Source: Pseudocercospora fijiensis CIRAD86
Lineage: Eukaryota; Ascomycota; Dothideomycetes; Mycosphaerellales; Mycosphaerellaceae
NCBI RefSeq assembly: GCF_000340215.1
Contig: NW_006921537.1
Span: forward strand, 4,171,646 to 4,235,645
Reading direction: 5' to 3'
DNA length: 64,000 nucleotides
Positions 34,900 to 48,589 of this stretch are shown piece by piece. The notes beneath the pieces are model-generated. The model did no database searches. It was given only the letters and a program-made list of their open reading frames with translations, and was not told the origin of the DNA. Numbering within the stretch: the first letter of the stretch is position 1; each line of letters begins with the position of its first letter. The position numbers and the translations under genes were made by a program.

Positions 34900-37830
34900 A
34901 AAACATACCGACCGATATTATATATATACTAGGAGCTATACTAGGAAGGGTAATAACGAGACGATAGTCGAAACGGTTTAGTATACGAGCGAGATTGCGA
35001 TAACGTCGAGAGGAGGTCGTATACTTACCTTCGAGCCTATCGAGTCCTAGACGACGATTAGGGCTAGATTTATCCTCTCCGAATCCTAGTAGTAGGAATT
35101 TATTATAGGGTACTACTACCTAGTCCTTATCTTTACGGAGTCTAAGTAGAAGGTTGTTCGGAGATATAAGAATATCGAGTATTAACCCGGAAATCTTCGA
35201 AAAGGCTAGCTAGGCGTATCTTTAAAAACCCGAGTATATAGAGCAGTTTAATTAATAGGTCTATAAGATATAGTTCCCTTTATACTTACGTTTAAAGGAG
35301 TGTAAACTCCGGAAGTACTCGATGCGATAGGGGAGTAAGGAGCGAACGGATATATTCTAGAAGTTCTTTATAGAGGGGGCATTATACCGTTATACGACTT
35401 CTCGACTTAAAGGTTAACTAGTAGTTATCTATAACTTCTACTGTTTAATCTTAAAATACCCGAAACTAGGGGATAGGAACTTATCGCCTACGAACTATCT
35501 CTATTCTAAACAGTATCGGGAATCTTAAGGAGAGAGGAGAGTTAATACAGATATAGCGTTCTAGAAAGAGGTACGTCTTCTAAAATGCCGGCTATAGCTG
35601 CCGGCTACAGATTCCGGCTACAGATTCCGGCTACTTTAATTAACCGTAGAGGTCTAGCTAATTATTATAGGCTACGCTTAAGGAAGCTCTAGGATTAAAG
35701 GCTACCGATTTCTCCCCCGAAGACTTTAAGCAACTAGTAAACGAAATGCTAGCTATAAACGGTCTTTCGGAAGACTTCTACAAAAGGGAGTCTATATAGA
35801 AGATATACCTATATCTTATAAACTACCTTTCCCTATTTCTCGGCGCGACAACCTAGTATATTATATTCGAAAAGAATAAAGAGGCTACGTTAGACGATAT
35901 TCGGGAGATCCTCCGTAATACTCGCCGAGTAGCTATTACTATCGATAGCTAGTTAAGCCGGACTATAAGAGCCTCCTTCCTCTCGATTATACTATACTTT
36001 ATTAATTCGGATTAGAAACTCTAGGAACTTATAATCGGATTCCCTAAAATTCTAGGTTCCTATACTAGTAAGGATATAGCGAAGCTTATCTATACGGTAA
36101 TAGATAGGGTTAGCGTAATAACGAAACTAATCTCGATTACTACGGATAACGCTAGTAATAATCGAATATTATATAAGGCGTTATATATACAATTTACTCG
36201 TATATGTCTTTAAAATTACTAATTGTATCGATAGGGTCGAGTATATAGAGGAGATTATAAGGTCTATAATCTAGCTTAATCTTCCGAATATTAAGCTCGC
36301 TACGATTCCGGATACGTACAATAATACGTACGATAATAACGATAAAGAGGAGCCTAGTAATAGCCCTAGCCCTATTAAATCGGAGCCGACGTCGTTGCTA
36401 GTTATATCTCTATAGAAGTTTCCCTACCTCGCTTATATAGTTTAAATCGCGATCCGAGCCCTCTTTAAGACGCTTAAAATTGTACTATTAAACGACGACT
36501 AATAGAAGATCCTAGATAAGGATAAAGTAAAGTCGAAAGTCGAGAAACTCGTTATAGTAATAAGACGGGATAAGGTAGAGAGCCTCGCTCTCGTTTTATA
36601 TAAGGTATAACTTTTGTCCGTAGCCGGTACCTATAGCCGGCAACCTAGTATAGTTCTAACTCTTTTTCTCTAGCTTCGTTGTCTAGTAATATATATAAAC
36701 TCGAGCTTATAGAGATATAACCGATTCGAGGCTATTTAAAAGAACCTAATCGAGCGCCCTAAAACCGATGCCTAGAATATCGTATAGAATAAGCGATAGT
36801 AAAAGCGGCCTCCTTAGCGCCTACTCCGTTTTACCTAAGATATTAAGACCCGGTTCGATTCGACTTTCTATATAGTTACGAGGGGATATACTTTACGTAT
36901 CGCTCTCGAGATCTATTAGAGTTCCGAGGATATTAAGTAGCTCGGCCTTACCGCCGCCGAATAGCGCTAAGTAGAGTATCTCGTCGATATTAGTAAGTAT
37001 TACGTAAAGGTTACTACTACGATTAGAAGAACCCGAGGACCGACGATCTATCTTATCTTTATATACTATAACTAGCTCTTTAACGAGCTCGAGGAAACCG
37101 TAGCTAAGCTAGCTAAGAAGAGCGTTCCCTAGAAAGTAGCTATAACGAAAGCTATAGATACCTCCTATACTAAGTTATATAAATATTATAGTACTACCTT
37201 TAAGTCGTTCGGGGATATCTATAGCGTTACGTACTTACTTAACCCGGTAGAAAAGGATATATACTAGTAGAGGCCGGAATAGAAGGCAGACGAGGTATAG
37301 CCGAAGTATTACTAGACTATTCTAGAAAAAATATTCTACGAGCGTTAGAAAGAAACTAGTCTAAATATAGCTCCTATAAAGAAAAAGAAGATTTAGAAGG
37401 CTCCGATATTATATCTATTTCGTAAATAGGAAGTAGAAGTAGAAGAGGAAGCAACTACTAAAGTAAATAAAGAAGAGTTCGATCTCTATCGGCGCGCGAG
37501 TAAGTATAAACCCGTAGGCTCGGAAAGAGGGCTAATAATCTCTAGATCTTACCGGTTTTCTAGACGAATTCGGAGACGATATTCTCGCTATATAGTAGCG
37601 GTTAGAGCCTAAGTTTCTAACGATAGCGTCGGTCGCTCGGAACGTCCTCGCTATCCCGAGCGTAGGTATAGGCTATAAAAGGTCTTTTAGTATTACTCGT
37701 TACTAGGGCCGCTTTAATCGAATATACTCGCCTACTACCTTCGAATCTATTATAGTATTCCGATACTATCTCCTCTACTAGAATCGCTAAGGTAGGTTAC
37801 TAAAGATTATACTAAAGGAGTTAATCGAGG
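34900..37830 (+). pseudogene. hAT transposase remnant (outer copy)
   Basis: The RNase H-like core is readable at about 35,920-36,165: VAITIDS*LSRTIRASFLSI, then ILYFINSD*KL*ELIIGF and ISITTDNASNN, the blocks around the first and second catalytic Asp of fungal hAT transposases. The C-terminal hAT dimerisation region follows at about 37,590-37,790 (FLTIASVARNVLAIPSVG), where the family's W-W and S-A/V-G-x-E-R motifs are blurred by stops. Other blocks between have drifted and I did not find a clear BED zinc finger. The stops are those expected from RIP at Trp and Gln. Confidence 0.88.
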
Positions 37831-38210
37831 AATTAGAAAACCTTAAGATCGAAGAAACCTAGGAGCGCGAAGAGAATACGAAATTTAGTCTAAGCGAAAC
37901 CCTAATTAGCGATAACGAAGAAAAGGAGGGTAGAGGTAGAAGGCGATACCGGGTCGAGAAGCAGAAATATATACAGGCTTAGAGCAGCTTTAAGGAGACG
38001 AAGCGTTTATATATAAGGTAATATAGCCGGCGTATATAGCCGGTATATATCCGAAATATATTTCGAATTCCTAGGACCTAATAGACCCCGTAGTAGTTCG
38101 GTTTGGTTTAGTTTAGTTTGCTAAGCCGAAGATCTAGTTTAGTTTAGGTTAGTTTGCTAAGCAACTGCAAGAGTAGCTAGTTCGAACTATAGAATTTATC
38201 GGTTTCTAAG

Positions 38211-38620
38211 AAGTATAAGAATATCTACGTAACTCGAAGCAAGCCCTTTATAAGATACGAGAGTATAGCCGGTAGCGTAGCCGGCGTTTTTTAGTTGTAG
38301 GAAGGTACTTATATAACCCTGAATCTGTAGGCAATTGGCTAAAGGCACTAACCAATCAAAAGTATACACACAGACAAGCCACTACAGTTCAGTTTGGAAA
38401 CTGCACTTATTAGAAGTGTAAGAATGTCTACGTAACTCGAAGCAAGCCCTTTATAAGATACGAGAGTATAGCCGGCAGCGTAGCCGGCATTTTTTAGTTA
38501 CAGGAAGGTACTTATGTAACCCTAAATCTATAGACAATTAGCTAAGGGCACTAACTAACTAAAAGCATACATATATATAAGCTATTATAGTTTAGTTCAG
38601 AAACTGTACTTATTAGGTAT
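38211..38620. repeat. 205-bp tandem duplication private to the inner hAT copy
   Basis: The unit starting CTACGTAACTCGAAGCAAGC occurs twice here and only once in the outer copy (about 57,270-57,480, reversed). The first unit is rich in CA (for example ACACACAGACAAGCCACTAC) while the second has those sites as TA. The two halves of one duplication therefore carry very different RIP loads. Confidence 0.8.
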
Positions 38621-39548
38621 AAATTTCATCCTTTCGCTCGCTGTTTAATTCCCTAACTGCTCGGTAGAATGTTATTATCTAGATCTAGGCAGAACTTATC
38701 GATTTCCCTAGAAGTCCTCCTCCTTAAGAAGTTCTAACACTTTCCTACCGAACTATTCGATAATATTAAGTACTAGGATAGCTCCTCCCTCGGTATCGGT
38801 ATAGTATATAAAAGAGCCACAAGGCAGCTCTATAGAACGTTCTACTAGTTACTCGCTATACTAAGGCCGAATGCTAGTTCGTTCCTTAGAACTCTTAGTT
38901 ATTTAGGAGATATAAAGGATAGGGTAGGTAGTAACTTCGTATTATATAAGGAGGTAGAGGCTGCTATAGAAGAGGCCTTTAACCTATAGAAGATAGTAAA
39001 AGATATAGAGGCAGCTACAAGTCTAGGTACCTAGTTGAATTTCTAGTAGGTAGAGTATAAGGATATTTAGAGGGAGTATTAGGTAGAGTTGCGAAGGCAG
39101 GTATATAATATGCTCTAGAAAACAGGGATAGTGCCTATAACTATAACTATTAGGCTCTTCAACCTTCCTTATTTTTCCCTGTTTTCTTTTTATAAAAATC
39201 TAAACTAATACAAATCAACCGGAATGTCTATCTTCTTTTAGTTCTTTGAAAAACCTAGTAGCGTAGCTAGTAGCGTAGCCGGCAGCGTAGCCGGCCTTTT
39301 TACTCCTTAGTACTAACGGGATTTTAGGAGACTTCTATTCCGTACGGCTAATAAAGCATACTATACTATATATATATACTTAGAGAGTATTTAGAGCGCG
39401 GTATATAGCGCCGTATAACAGCGGCTTATTTCGTATATAGAAAAGCTTATAGATAACACTACGAATATCCTTCCTACTAGAATATCTATCCTACCTAGTA
39501 CCGTCCCGAATATAGACATTCTAGCCTTTTAGAATCTAATCGAGTGCT

Positions 39549-40200
39549 TTGAAATCCTTATCTATAATCGTTATATGCTTCGCGTAGATAGCTATAAGGT
39601 TAACCGCTAAAATAGTATTAGTATAGTCCGAAAAGAGGTAGAAGAGAAATATATATTCGAAGATACGAACTAGGTAGGCTTCTATAGCCTCTTAAAGGGC
39701 GCCTATCGCGGAGGCTTAGAAGCGAAGGTCCGTTCTATAATCCTAGGCAATTTCGCGAATAAGTCGTTAGAAAGGAGCTTTACGGATTAGGAGCTAAGAA
39801 ATCTTCTAATACTACCGAATCTTACGGAGGGCTACGGCTAAAGAAGGATTAGTAAAAAGATAGTAAGAATGCCGGCTACGCTACCGGCTATACTACCGGC
39901 TACGCTACCGGCTATAAATAGGACTTACTTCCTAGGCGCTATCGACGCTTCGTACGATTGCTACTAGTAGCAGAAGCGCTAGTTATCGTCTTACGTAAAG
40001 CCTTACCCGCCGTTATCTTACGCGGAGCCTTACTCGCGACGCCCTTTCTAGTACCGGAGCTAGCGGCAGTAGTAGTAGCCCTCTTACGTTAATGTACTAT
40101 ACTCGTTCTACTATTTCCGGTCTTATTACGACCCGTAGAAGCACTAGGTCCCTTCTTGCGAGGCGTCGTAACTTAGTTAAGTAGACTCGCTATTATAAAA
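39549..40200 (-). pseudogene. Histone H3-like gene 1 in the inner hAT copy
   Basis: This is the better preserved copy. The minus strand gives a basic tail (about 40,200-39,940), then a GCCGG-repeat spacer, then the fold from 39,835: LRKIR*Y*KIS*LLIRKAPF, RLIREIA*DYRTDLRF, ASAIGAL*EAIEAYLVRIFE. About 60 bp with a TACTAAT branch-like site and a TTTTAG acceptor come next, followed by NLIAIYAKHITIIDKDFQ. The last block is the H3 alpha3 segment NLCAIHAKRVTIMPKDIQ, so the 60 bp are most simply an intron whose GT donor was lost. Loop 1 has no insertion, so it resembles canonical H3 more than CenH3. Confidence 0.88.
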
Positions 40201-40734
40201 GTCGTCGAATTGAGGAAAAAAGTACGTTACGAAGGTATACGAAGGCGCGCGCGGAGCGAGGGTATTACGGAGGTAGTAGATATAGAGCGTAGAGGTATAG
40301 GTATCGATGCGAAGGTTGAATATAGCGGTAGTGTCGCGGTATCGCTAGGTAATAGAGTAAGCTTCGCGTAAGCCTATATTATAGTAACGTTAGAGCAAGG
40401 AAAGAAGGCAGGCACGGCTAAAAAAGGCAGGTACGGCTAAAAAAGGCAGGTACGGCAGACTTTGAAATATAGCCGGCATATATAGCCGGTATAGTAATAG
40501 GCGAAAGCCTCCTTTTAATAAATAGCCGGCGTAATAATAGTATCCTACTATAGTATAGATATTCTTTAGTAATGCCTTTACTAGCTATAGTAATCTTATA
40601 AGTAACCTAGGCCTATTGCTAGTAAATATAAGAAATATTAGATAGGCTATACTAAACAAGCTAGTTATTTAGTAAGAAAAGGCCTACTACGGTCTCTATA
40701 TACCGGCTACGAGTACCGGCTATTGCTCTAAATT

Positions 40735-41459
40735 CAACTCCGCCCTATCTCGGAGGCTAAGGTACCGAGCGGAAACCCTATAGCTTATATTTACTCGGTT
40801 GTCGCGGAGCGCTTATAGGTAAGGTATTAGAAAAGAGTATAAAAAGTACGAGAAGAGTATCCTAGGATATAGGTCGTAAGTGAATAAGAGTAGTACGCCT
40901 AGTTATTTATATAGTACGTTACTCTATACGACTAAGAGCCTATATTATCTTATACTTCGCTTATAAGACCTCGACTCTACTAGTATACTATCGATCTCCT
41001 CCTCGGTCGCTAATACGCTATCTTAATTCTTCTTCGAGTTGCCGGACTTAGTACGCATCTATAGCTATATAATAGCGCTACGTATTATAGAGAATTAACT
41101 CCGCCGTATCTCGAAGGCTAAGGTACCGAGCGGAAATCCTATAGCTTATATTTACTCGGTTATCGCGGAGCGATTATAGGTAAGGTATTAGAAAAGAGTA
41201 TAAAAAGTACGAGAAGAGCATCCTAGGATATAGGTCGTAAGTAAATAAGAGTAGTACGCCTAGTTATTTATATAGTACGTTACTCTATACGACTAAGAGC
41301 CTATATTATCTTATACTTCGCTTATAAGACCTCGACTCTACTAGTATACTATCGATCTCTTCCTCGGTCGCTAATACGCTATCTTAATTCTTCTTCGAGT
41401 TGCCGGACTTAGTACGCATCTATAGCTATATAATAACGCTACGTATTATAGAGAATTTC
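40735..41459. repeat. Tandem ~360-bp duplication in the hAT element (inner copy)
   Basis: Direct units at about 40,735-41,097 and 41,098-41,459 are nearly identical to each other and, in reverse complement, to the pair at 49,494-50,222. Confidence 0.85.
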
Positions 41460-41851
41460 TCGTTAAAGTTTCTCTCTCGTAGGCTTGCTATCTGCCTCGT
41501 AGTATAGAGGATCAAAGTGCTAATACTAAAGAATCTCCTTATAGTTAGGATACTAGGGCTCCTTAGGACCTTTATATTTTAGGTCTAAATAGAAACGTAT
41601 TATAAACGTTCTATCGCCCTTTCGCTTACTATCCGCTAGGTCGCGATATACGAAGAAACTAATCTAAATATAGCTCGTCTCTATAATAGCCGGGTAAATA
41701 TAGAGCGCTAGGTTTCTACTTCGTACCTTAGATTTAGGGACGGCGCGGAGATAAAATTAGAAATATAGCCGGCACCTATAGCCGGCAAAAGGATACGAAA
41801 ATAGGCCTCCTCCTAGATTAATCTAACGACTAAATACAATTTCTAACTAAT

Positions 41852-42330
41852 CCGCTATAAACCGACGCCGAATTTTAGCTAGAAGCTATATATCTTTATT
41901 TTAAAGAGTAACCCGCTTTATATAGATAGTAAGAAGGTTTAAAAGCTTAAGCTCGGTTACGAGAAATGCCTCCGTAGCTTCCTAAAGAGTACTAATCGCC
42001 TTAGCCGTAAATCGTATACTAGACCGAAAATCTAATATAATTTCTCGGACGAGTCGCTAGAAGGGAGTCTTAGGGATTAAAAGCTCGGTCCCTCTTTTAT
42101 TTTAGAAAAGCCGGATCTAGCGAAGGGTAATAGTACCTAGTTTAAAGCGCCGCTTCTTTATCGTCGAATCCTACCTTATTCCCTTTTTTTTAATAGAAAG
42201 ATAACTTTTCTTCGCGATAGCCTTCGTCCGTCTACTCTTTTTAGCCTTCTTCTATCTACCTAAAGCCTTCTTATTTTTCGGTACTATTTTCCGAGGAATC
42301 CCCTTCCTTCGTATATACTATAGAGAGCCT
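41852..42330 (-). pseudogene. Histone H3-like gene 2 in the inner hAT copy
   Basis: This is the minus-strand counterpart of the gene at 48,590-49,110, with the fold at about 42,146-41,852. It keeps the same blocks (F-K-L, RLVREI, IRFTAKAI, the K-R/RVTL region) and the same Lys/Arg-rich N-terminal tail. Because the two copies were mutated separately, agreement between them shows that the histone reading is not a chance frame. Confidence 0.82.
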
Positions 42331-42979
42331 TAGTCTTCCGATATCTCGTTCTCGCTACGGTCTCCTTATACTTAGCTTACTTTACCTTTGCCCTTTAGCC
42401 TCTAAAGATATTTATCTACGCGTTTAGGCGACGAGGGTATATCGGTAGGACCTAGAAAATTAATAAGTATATAATCGTAAAGAGATATTAATACTTCTTG
42501 CCTTCTAGAACAAATAGTCTTCTATTAAACCGCCTTAGTAGGTTATCGTTAGATTCGTATAAAGGATAGTAGCTTAAGGAAGGGGAGGTAACCGGCTTAG
42601 GAAGGCCCGAAGAGCCGAATCCTTAAGGTATATTTGTCTTTAAGAATATAGGGAAAGGGAAGAAGGAGAGGAAGAGCGAATAGAGAATTAGAAATAGTCC
42701 GTAGATAAGCGGGGTCGGTTGCTATAGCAACTAGTCTGTTTAGGTCCTAGGAATTCGAAACACATTTCGGATATATACCGGCTATATACGCCGGCTATAT
42801 TAGCTTATATATAAACGCTTCGTCTCCTTAAAGCTACTCTAAGTCTATATACGTTTCCGCTTCTCGATCCGGTATCGCCTTCTACCTCCGCCCTCTTCCT
42901 CTTCGTTATCGCTAATTAGGGTTTCGCTTAGACTAAATTTCGTATTCTCTTCGCGCTCCTAGGTTTCTTCGATCTTAAG

Positions 42980-45920
42980 GTTTTCTAATTCCTCGATTAA
43001 CTCCTTTAGTATAATCTTTAGTAACCTACCTTAGCGATTCTAGTAGAGGAGATAGTATCGGAATACTATAATAGATTCGAAGGTAGTAGGCGAGTATATT
43101 CGATTAAAGCGGCCCTAGTAACGAGCGATACTAAAAGACCTCTTATAGCCTATACCTATACTCGGGATAGCGAGGACGTCCCGAGCGACCGACGCTATCG
43201 TTAGAAACTTAGGCTCTAACCGCTACTATATAGCGAGAATATCGTCTCCGAATTCGTCTAGAAGACCGGTAAGATTTAGAGATTATTAGCCCTCTTTCTA
43301 AGCCTACGGGTTTATACTTACTCGCGCGCCAATAGAGATCGAACTCTTCTTTATTTACTTTAGTAGTTACTTCCTCTTCTACTTCTACTTCCTATTTACG
43401 AAATAGATATAATATCGGAGCCTTCTAAATCTTCTTTTTCTTTATAGGAGCTATATTTAGACTAGTTTCTTTCTAACGCTCGTAGAATATTTTTTCTAGA
43501 ATAGTCTAATAATGCTTCGGCTATACCTCGTCTGCCTTCTATTCCGGCCTCTACTAGTATATATCCTTTTCTACCGGATTAAGTAAGTACGTAACGCTAT
43601 AGATATCCCCGAACGACTTAAAGGTAGCACTATAATATTTATATAACTTAGTATAGGAAGTGTCTATAGCTTTCGTTATAGCTACTTTCTAGGGAACGCT
43701 CTTCTTAGCTAGCTTAGCTACGGTTTCCTCGAGCTCGTTAAAGAGCTAGTTATAGTACGTAAAGATAAGGTAGATCGTCGGTCCTCGGGTTCTTCTAATC
43801 GTAGTAGTAACCTTCGCGTAATACTTACTAATATCGACGAGATACTCTACTTAGCGCTATTCGGCGGCGGTAAGGCCGAGCTATTTAATATCCTCGGAAC
43901 TCTAATAGATCTCGAGAGCGGTACGTAAAGTATATCCCCTCGTAACTATATAGAAAGTCGAATCGAACCGGGTCTTAACGTTTTAGGTAAAACGGAGTAG
44001 GCGCTAAGGAGGCCGCTTTTACTATCGCTTATTCTATACGATATTCTAGGTATCGGTTTTAGGGCGCTCGATTAGGTTCTTTTAAATAGCCTCGAATCGG
44101 TTATATCTCTAGAAGCTCGAGTTCGTATATATTACTAGACGACGAAGCTAGAGAAAAAGAGTTAGAACTATACTAGGTTGCCGGCTATAGGTACTAGCTA
44201 CGGACAAAAGTTATACCTTATATAAAACGAAAGCGAGGCTCTCTACCTTATCCCGTCTTATTACTATAACGAGTTTCTCGACTTTCGACTTTACTTTATC
44301 CTTATCTAGGATCTTCTATTAGTCGTCGGTTAATAGTATAATTTTAAGCGTCTTAAAGAGGGCTCGGATCGCGATTTAAACTATATAAGCGAGGTAGGGA
44401 AACTTCTATAGGGATATAACTAGTATCGACGTCGGCTCCGATTTAATAGGGCTAGGGCTATTACTAGGCTCCTCTTTATCGTTATTATCGTACGTATTAT
44501 CGTACGTATCCGAATCGTAGCGAGCTTAATATTCGGAAGATTAAGCTAGATTATAGACCTTATAATCTCCTCTACGTACTCGACCCTATCGATACAATTA
44601 GTAATTTTAAAGATATATACGAGTAAATTGTATATACAACGCCTTATATAATATTCGATTATTACTAGCGTTGTCCGTAGTAATCGAGATCAGTTTCGTT
44701 ATTACGCTAACCCTATCTATTACCGTATAGACAAGCTTCGCTATATCCTTACTAGTATAGGAACCTAGAATTTTAGGGAATCCGATTATAAGTTCCTAGA
44801 GTTTCTAATCCGAATTAATAAAGTATAGTATAATCGAGAGGAAGGAGGCTCTTATAGTCCGGCTTAACTAGCTATCGATAGTAATAGCTACTCGGCGAGT
44901 ATTACGGAGGATCTCCCGAATGTCGTCTAACGTAGCCTCTTTATTCTTTTCGAATATAATACGCTAGATTATCGCGCCGAGAAATAGGGGAGGGTAGTTT
45001 ATAAGATATAGGTATATCTTCTATATAGACTCCCTTTTATAGAAGTCTTCCGGAAGACCGTTTATAGCTAGCATTTCGTTTGCTAGTTACTTAAAGTCTT
45101 CGAGGGAGAAATCGGTAGCCTTTAATCCTAGAGCTTCCTTAAGCGTAGCCTATAATAATTAGCTAGACCTCTACGGTTAATTTAAGTAGCCGGAATCTAT
45201 AGCCGGAATCTGTAGCCGGTAGCTATAGCCGGCAGCTATAGCCGGTAGCTATAGCCGGCAGCTATAGCCGGTAGCTATAGCCGGCATTTTAGAAGACGTA
45301 CCTCTTTCTAGAACGCTATATCTATATTAACTTTCCTCTATCTTTAAGATTCCCGATACTGTTTAGAATAGAGATAGTTCGTAGGCGATAAGTTCCTATT
45401 CCCTAGTTTCGGGCATTTTAAGATTAAACCGTAGAAGTTGTAGATAATTACTAGTTAACCTTTAAGTCGAGAAGTCGTATAACGGTATAATGCCCCCTCT
45501 ATAAAGAACTTCTAGAATATATCCGTTCGCTCCTTATTCCCCTATCGCATCGAGTACTTCCGGAGTTTATACTCCTTTAAACGTAAGTATAAAGGGAACT
45601 ATATCTTATAGACCTATTAATTAAACTGCTCTATATACTCGGGTTTTTAAAGATACGCCTAGCTAGCCTTTTCGAAGATTTCCGGGTTAATACTCGATAT
45701 TCTTATATCTCCGAACAACCTTCTGCTTAGACTCCGTAAAGGTAAGGACTAGGTAGTAGTACCCTATAATAAATTCCTACTACTAGGATTCGGAGAGGAT
45801 AAATCTAGCCCTAATCGTCGTCTAGGACTCGATAGGCTCGAAGGTAAGTATACGACCTCCTCTCGACGTTATCGCAATCTCGCTCGTATACTAGACCGTT
45901 TCGACTATCGTCTCGTTATT
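42980..45920 (-). pseudogene. hAT transposase remnant (inner copy)
   Basis: The reverse complement is collinear with the outer transposase. The T-T-D-N-A-S-N-N block lies near 44,650-44,680, the first-Asp block near 44,870-44,900 and the dimerisation block near 43,090-43,240. The two copies differ mainly by transitions, so they could be compared to date and polarise RIP. Confidence 0.85.
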
Positions 45921-48589
45921 ACCCTTCCTAGTATAGCTCCTAGTATATATATAATGTCGGTCGGTATATTTTAAGGTTTCGTACGGTAAGGTAAGGACTT
46001 AGGAGTAGTAGATGTATACTAGTAGCTATAGGGATATACCCTTTCTTTTATAGTATCGTATCGTTAGGAATAGCTAGGTAGTAAATAGCTAGCTACCTTC
46101 TTTTTTGTTTCCTAGCTGCCTAACTACTAGATTTTTTTTTCCTAGCTACCCTAGCTAGCCTAACTACTAGAATTTCTTTCCTAGCTACCCTAACTACCTG
46201 AATTTCGCCTTCTATACGGCGGCTCTTTCCTACTAACGGAACCGAGCTACTATACCTAACGAATCTAAGCTCGTTTTTAGTCTTAATCTATTATCTTTCG
46301 GTATAAGACACTCGATAAACAAATACTTAGGCCGAGTCTAACTACGAAACCTAAGACTAACTAATAGCTCTATTAACTAATCCTAATCCTCGAACTCCTT
46401 CCGCTTCCTAGTAAAGACCTTAAAGAGCGCTCGAGCTTCTTCGGATACCTACGGAGTAGTCGAGATAAAGCCGTATCGCTAAAATAGGTAATCCTTCGGA
46501 GGCTTATATAGAGATTTAGAGAATTCTAACGCTAACCTATCCTACTAGTAGCTTAGATTCCGGATATAAGCCCTCTCTATCTTAGTAAAGATTTTATATA
46601 GTAGTAGTACTCTGCCTTCGAGAAACGCTTTCTATTTAACTATTAGTATCTACCGGCTACGAACGCCGGCTATATATGCCGAGTATAGAATAATTACCTG
46701 TACCCCTTCCTCCTATAGTAATACTTCTACCGTCCCTAGATACCTAGCCCCGATCGTATTAATCGTAAGCTACTTTGCCTTTATAGACGTAAAGGCTTCG
46801 CTCTAATACTAATAAAGAAACTTCTACTCTATATCGAGGATATAAAGACGACTAGTCTCAATTCTAATCCTTACTAGCTTTTCGTAGTAGCTTTAACTAT
46901 AATTTTCTAGATTGATAGGACTTATACCTTAGCCCTTTACTAGTATCTCGTCTCTTTAACTATACTCGATCTACTCCTAGCGCTTATCGTCTATAGCGTT
47001 AGGCCCTAAGACTATACCTGTTACTAGATCGATATATAGTATCTCCTCGCTTTTTTCAGTTCCTTTATTCGTAGTATTAAGCTCTATCGCGGCATCCTAA
47101 ACTCTAGTATTATTGTTCTCGACTATCTAAATATCTCCGTTACTATCGGTCGTATCGATAGAGGTAGCGGCTATAGGTCTAAATGCTATTAGTTAACGTA
47201 TTAAAGAAAAATATACCGGCTACAGCTACCGGCTACGGCTGCCGGCTACAGCTACTAGCTACGGCCGCTAGCTAGATTGACTTACGCTACTAGAACTTTA
47301 CGCTCGAAAACTAGCCGCAATTCTTTCCTCCTCTTAGCCTTCTCTTAGGTTGTCTTCTTATTCTAACCTTTACTTTTTTCTATAGGCGCTAGCTATCGAT
47401 AGAATGCCTTATTCCGCGCCTTTCTTCTCTTATCCTTAGCTCTTTTATCCTTATCTATCTTATCCTTTCTCTCGCGGTCTCGTACGGAATTCTTCTTCGT
47501 AGAGTACTCCTCTTTAGTCTTACGCTTTTTGGTTAGACGCTTAGGTAAAACAAACTCGCGGTCTTTAGTTCTATCTTCTATTTAGCGCGCGGCGCGCTTC
47601 TCTCTTGCTATTATAAGGGAAAGGGGCGGGGGCGTAGCGTATAGTAGTTATTATCGGTATAGATATAGAGGAAGAAGTTAAAAGTATAAGAATATCGCGA
47701 AGCCCTAATTGTTGCCGCCTACGTAACGTTATATAGGTAAGCTTTCGTAACTATAGTAACTACGCCCCGGCAATAGCAACTACGCCCTAGCAACGGTAAC
47801 TGCGCCCTAGCAACGGCAACCACGCCCTAGCAACGGTAATAAAGCGTAGTAAATACAACTTAGTAACTATTATAGCCGGCAATCGTAGCCGGCAGTCGAA
47901 TAAGAGTGTCTTTATAGCAAAACTACGCCCTAGCAACGGTAACTACGCCCTAGCAACGGCAACTACGCCCTAGTAACGGCAAAAGAGCGTAGTAAATGTA
48001 ATAGAGTTACTATTATAGCCGGCAATCGTAGCCGGTAGTCGAATAAGAGTGTCCTTATAGTAAAACTAATATAGTCTCTAGTTTAAACTAGGAATCTATA
48101 TAGTTCGAAAAAACTAAACTAGAACTAGGGAGCTAGTTCGCCGCTAAGAAACTAAACTATATACGTTTAGTAGTTCGGAAACCGAACTACTACGGGGTCT
48201 AGGACCTAAATAGACTAGTTGCTATAGCAACCGACCCCGCTTACCTACGGACTATTTCTAATTCTCTATTCGCTCTTCCTCTCCTTCTTTCCTTTCCCTA
48301 TATTCTTAAAGATAAATATACCTTAAGGATTCGGCTCTTCGGGCCTTCCTAAGCCGGCTACCTCCCCTTCCTTAAGCTACTATCCTTTATACGAATCTAA
48401 CGATAACCTACTAAGGCGATTTAATAGAAGACTATTTATTCTAGAAGGTAAGAAGTATTAATATCTCTTTACGATTATATACTTATTAATTTTCTAGGTC
48501 CTACCGATATACCCTCGTCGCCTAAACGCGTAGATAAATATCTTTAGAGGCTAAAGGGCAAAGGTAAAGTAAGCTAAGTATAAGGAGAC

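Larger units (their letters stand above)
38082..48201 (-). mobile_element. hAT-family DNA transposon, inner copy (10,120 bp, inverted)
   Basis: The ends are TAGACCCCG... at 38,082 and ...CGGGGTCTA at 48,201, flanked by GGACCTAA on both sides (38,074-38,081; 48,202-48,209). Its reverse complement is collinear along its whole length with the outer copy once the insertions are removed, so it is a sister copy that landed in the outer one in opposite orientation. It keeps the empty sites of both later insertions: TTAGGTCC once only at 42,740-42,747, and the LINE L2 target at 40,467-40,483. Its extra ~270 bp is largely a 205-bp duplication near 38,210-38,620. The minus-strand order is transposase, H3-like gene 2, H3-like gene 1. 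Confidence 0.93.
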
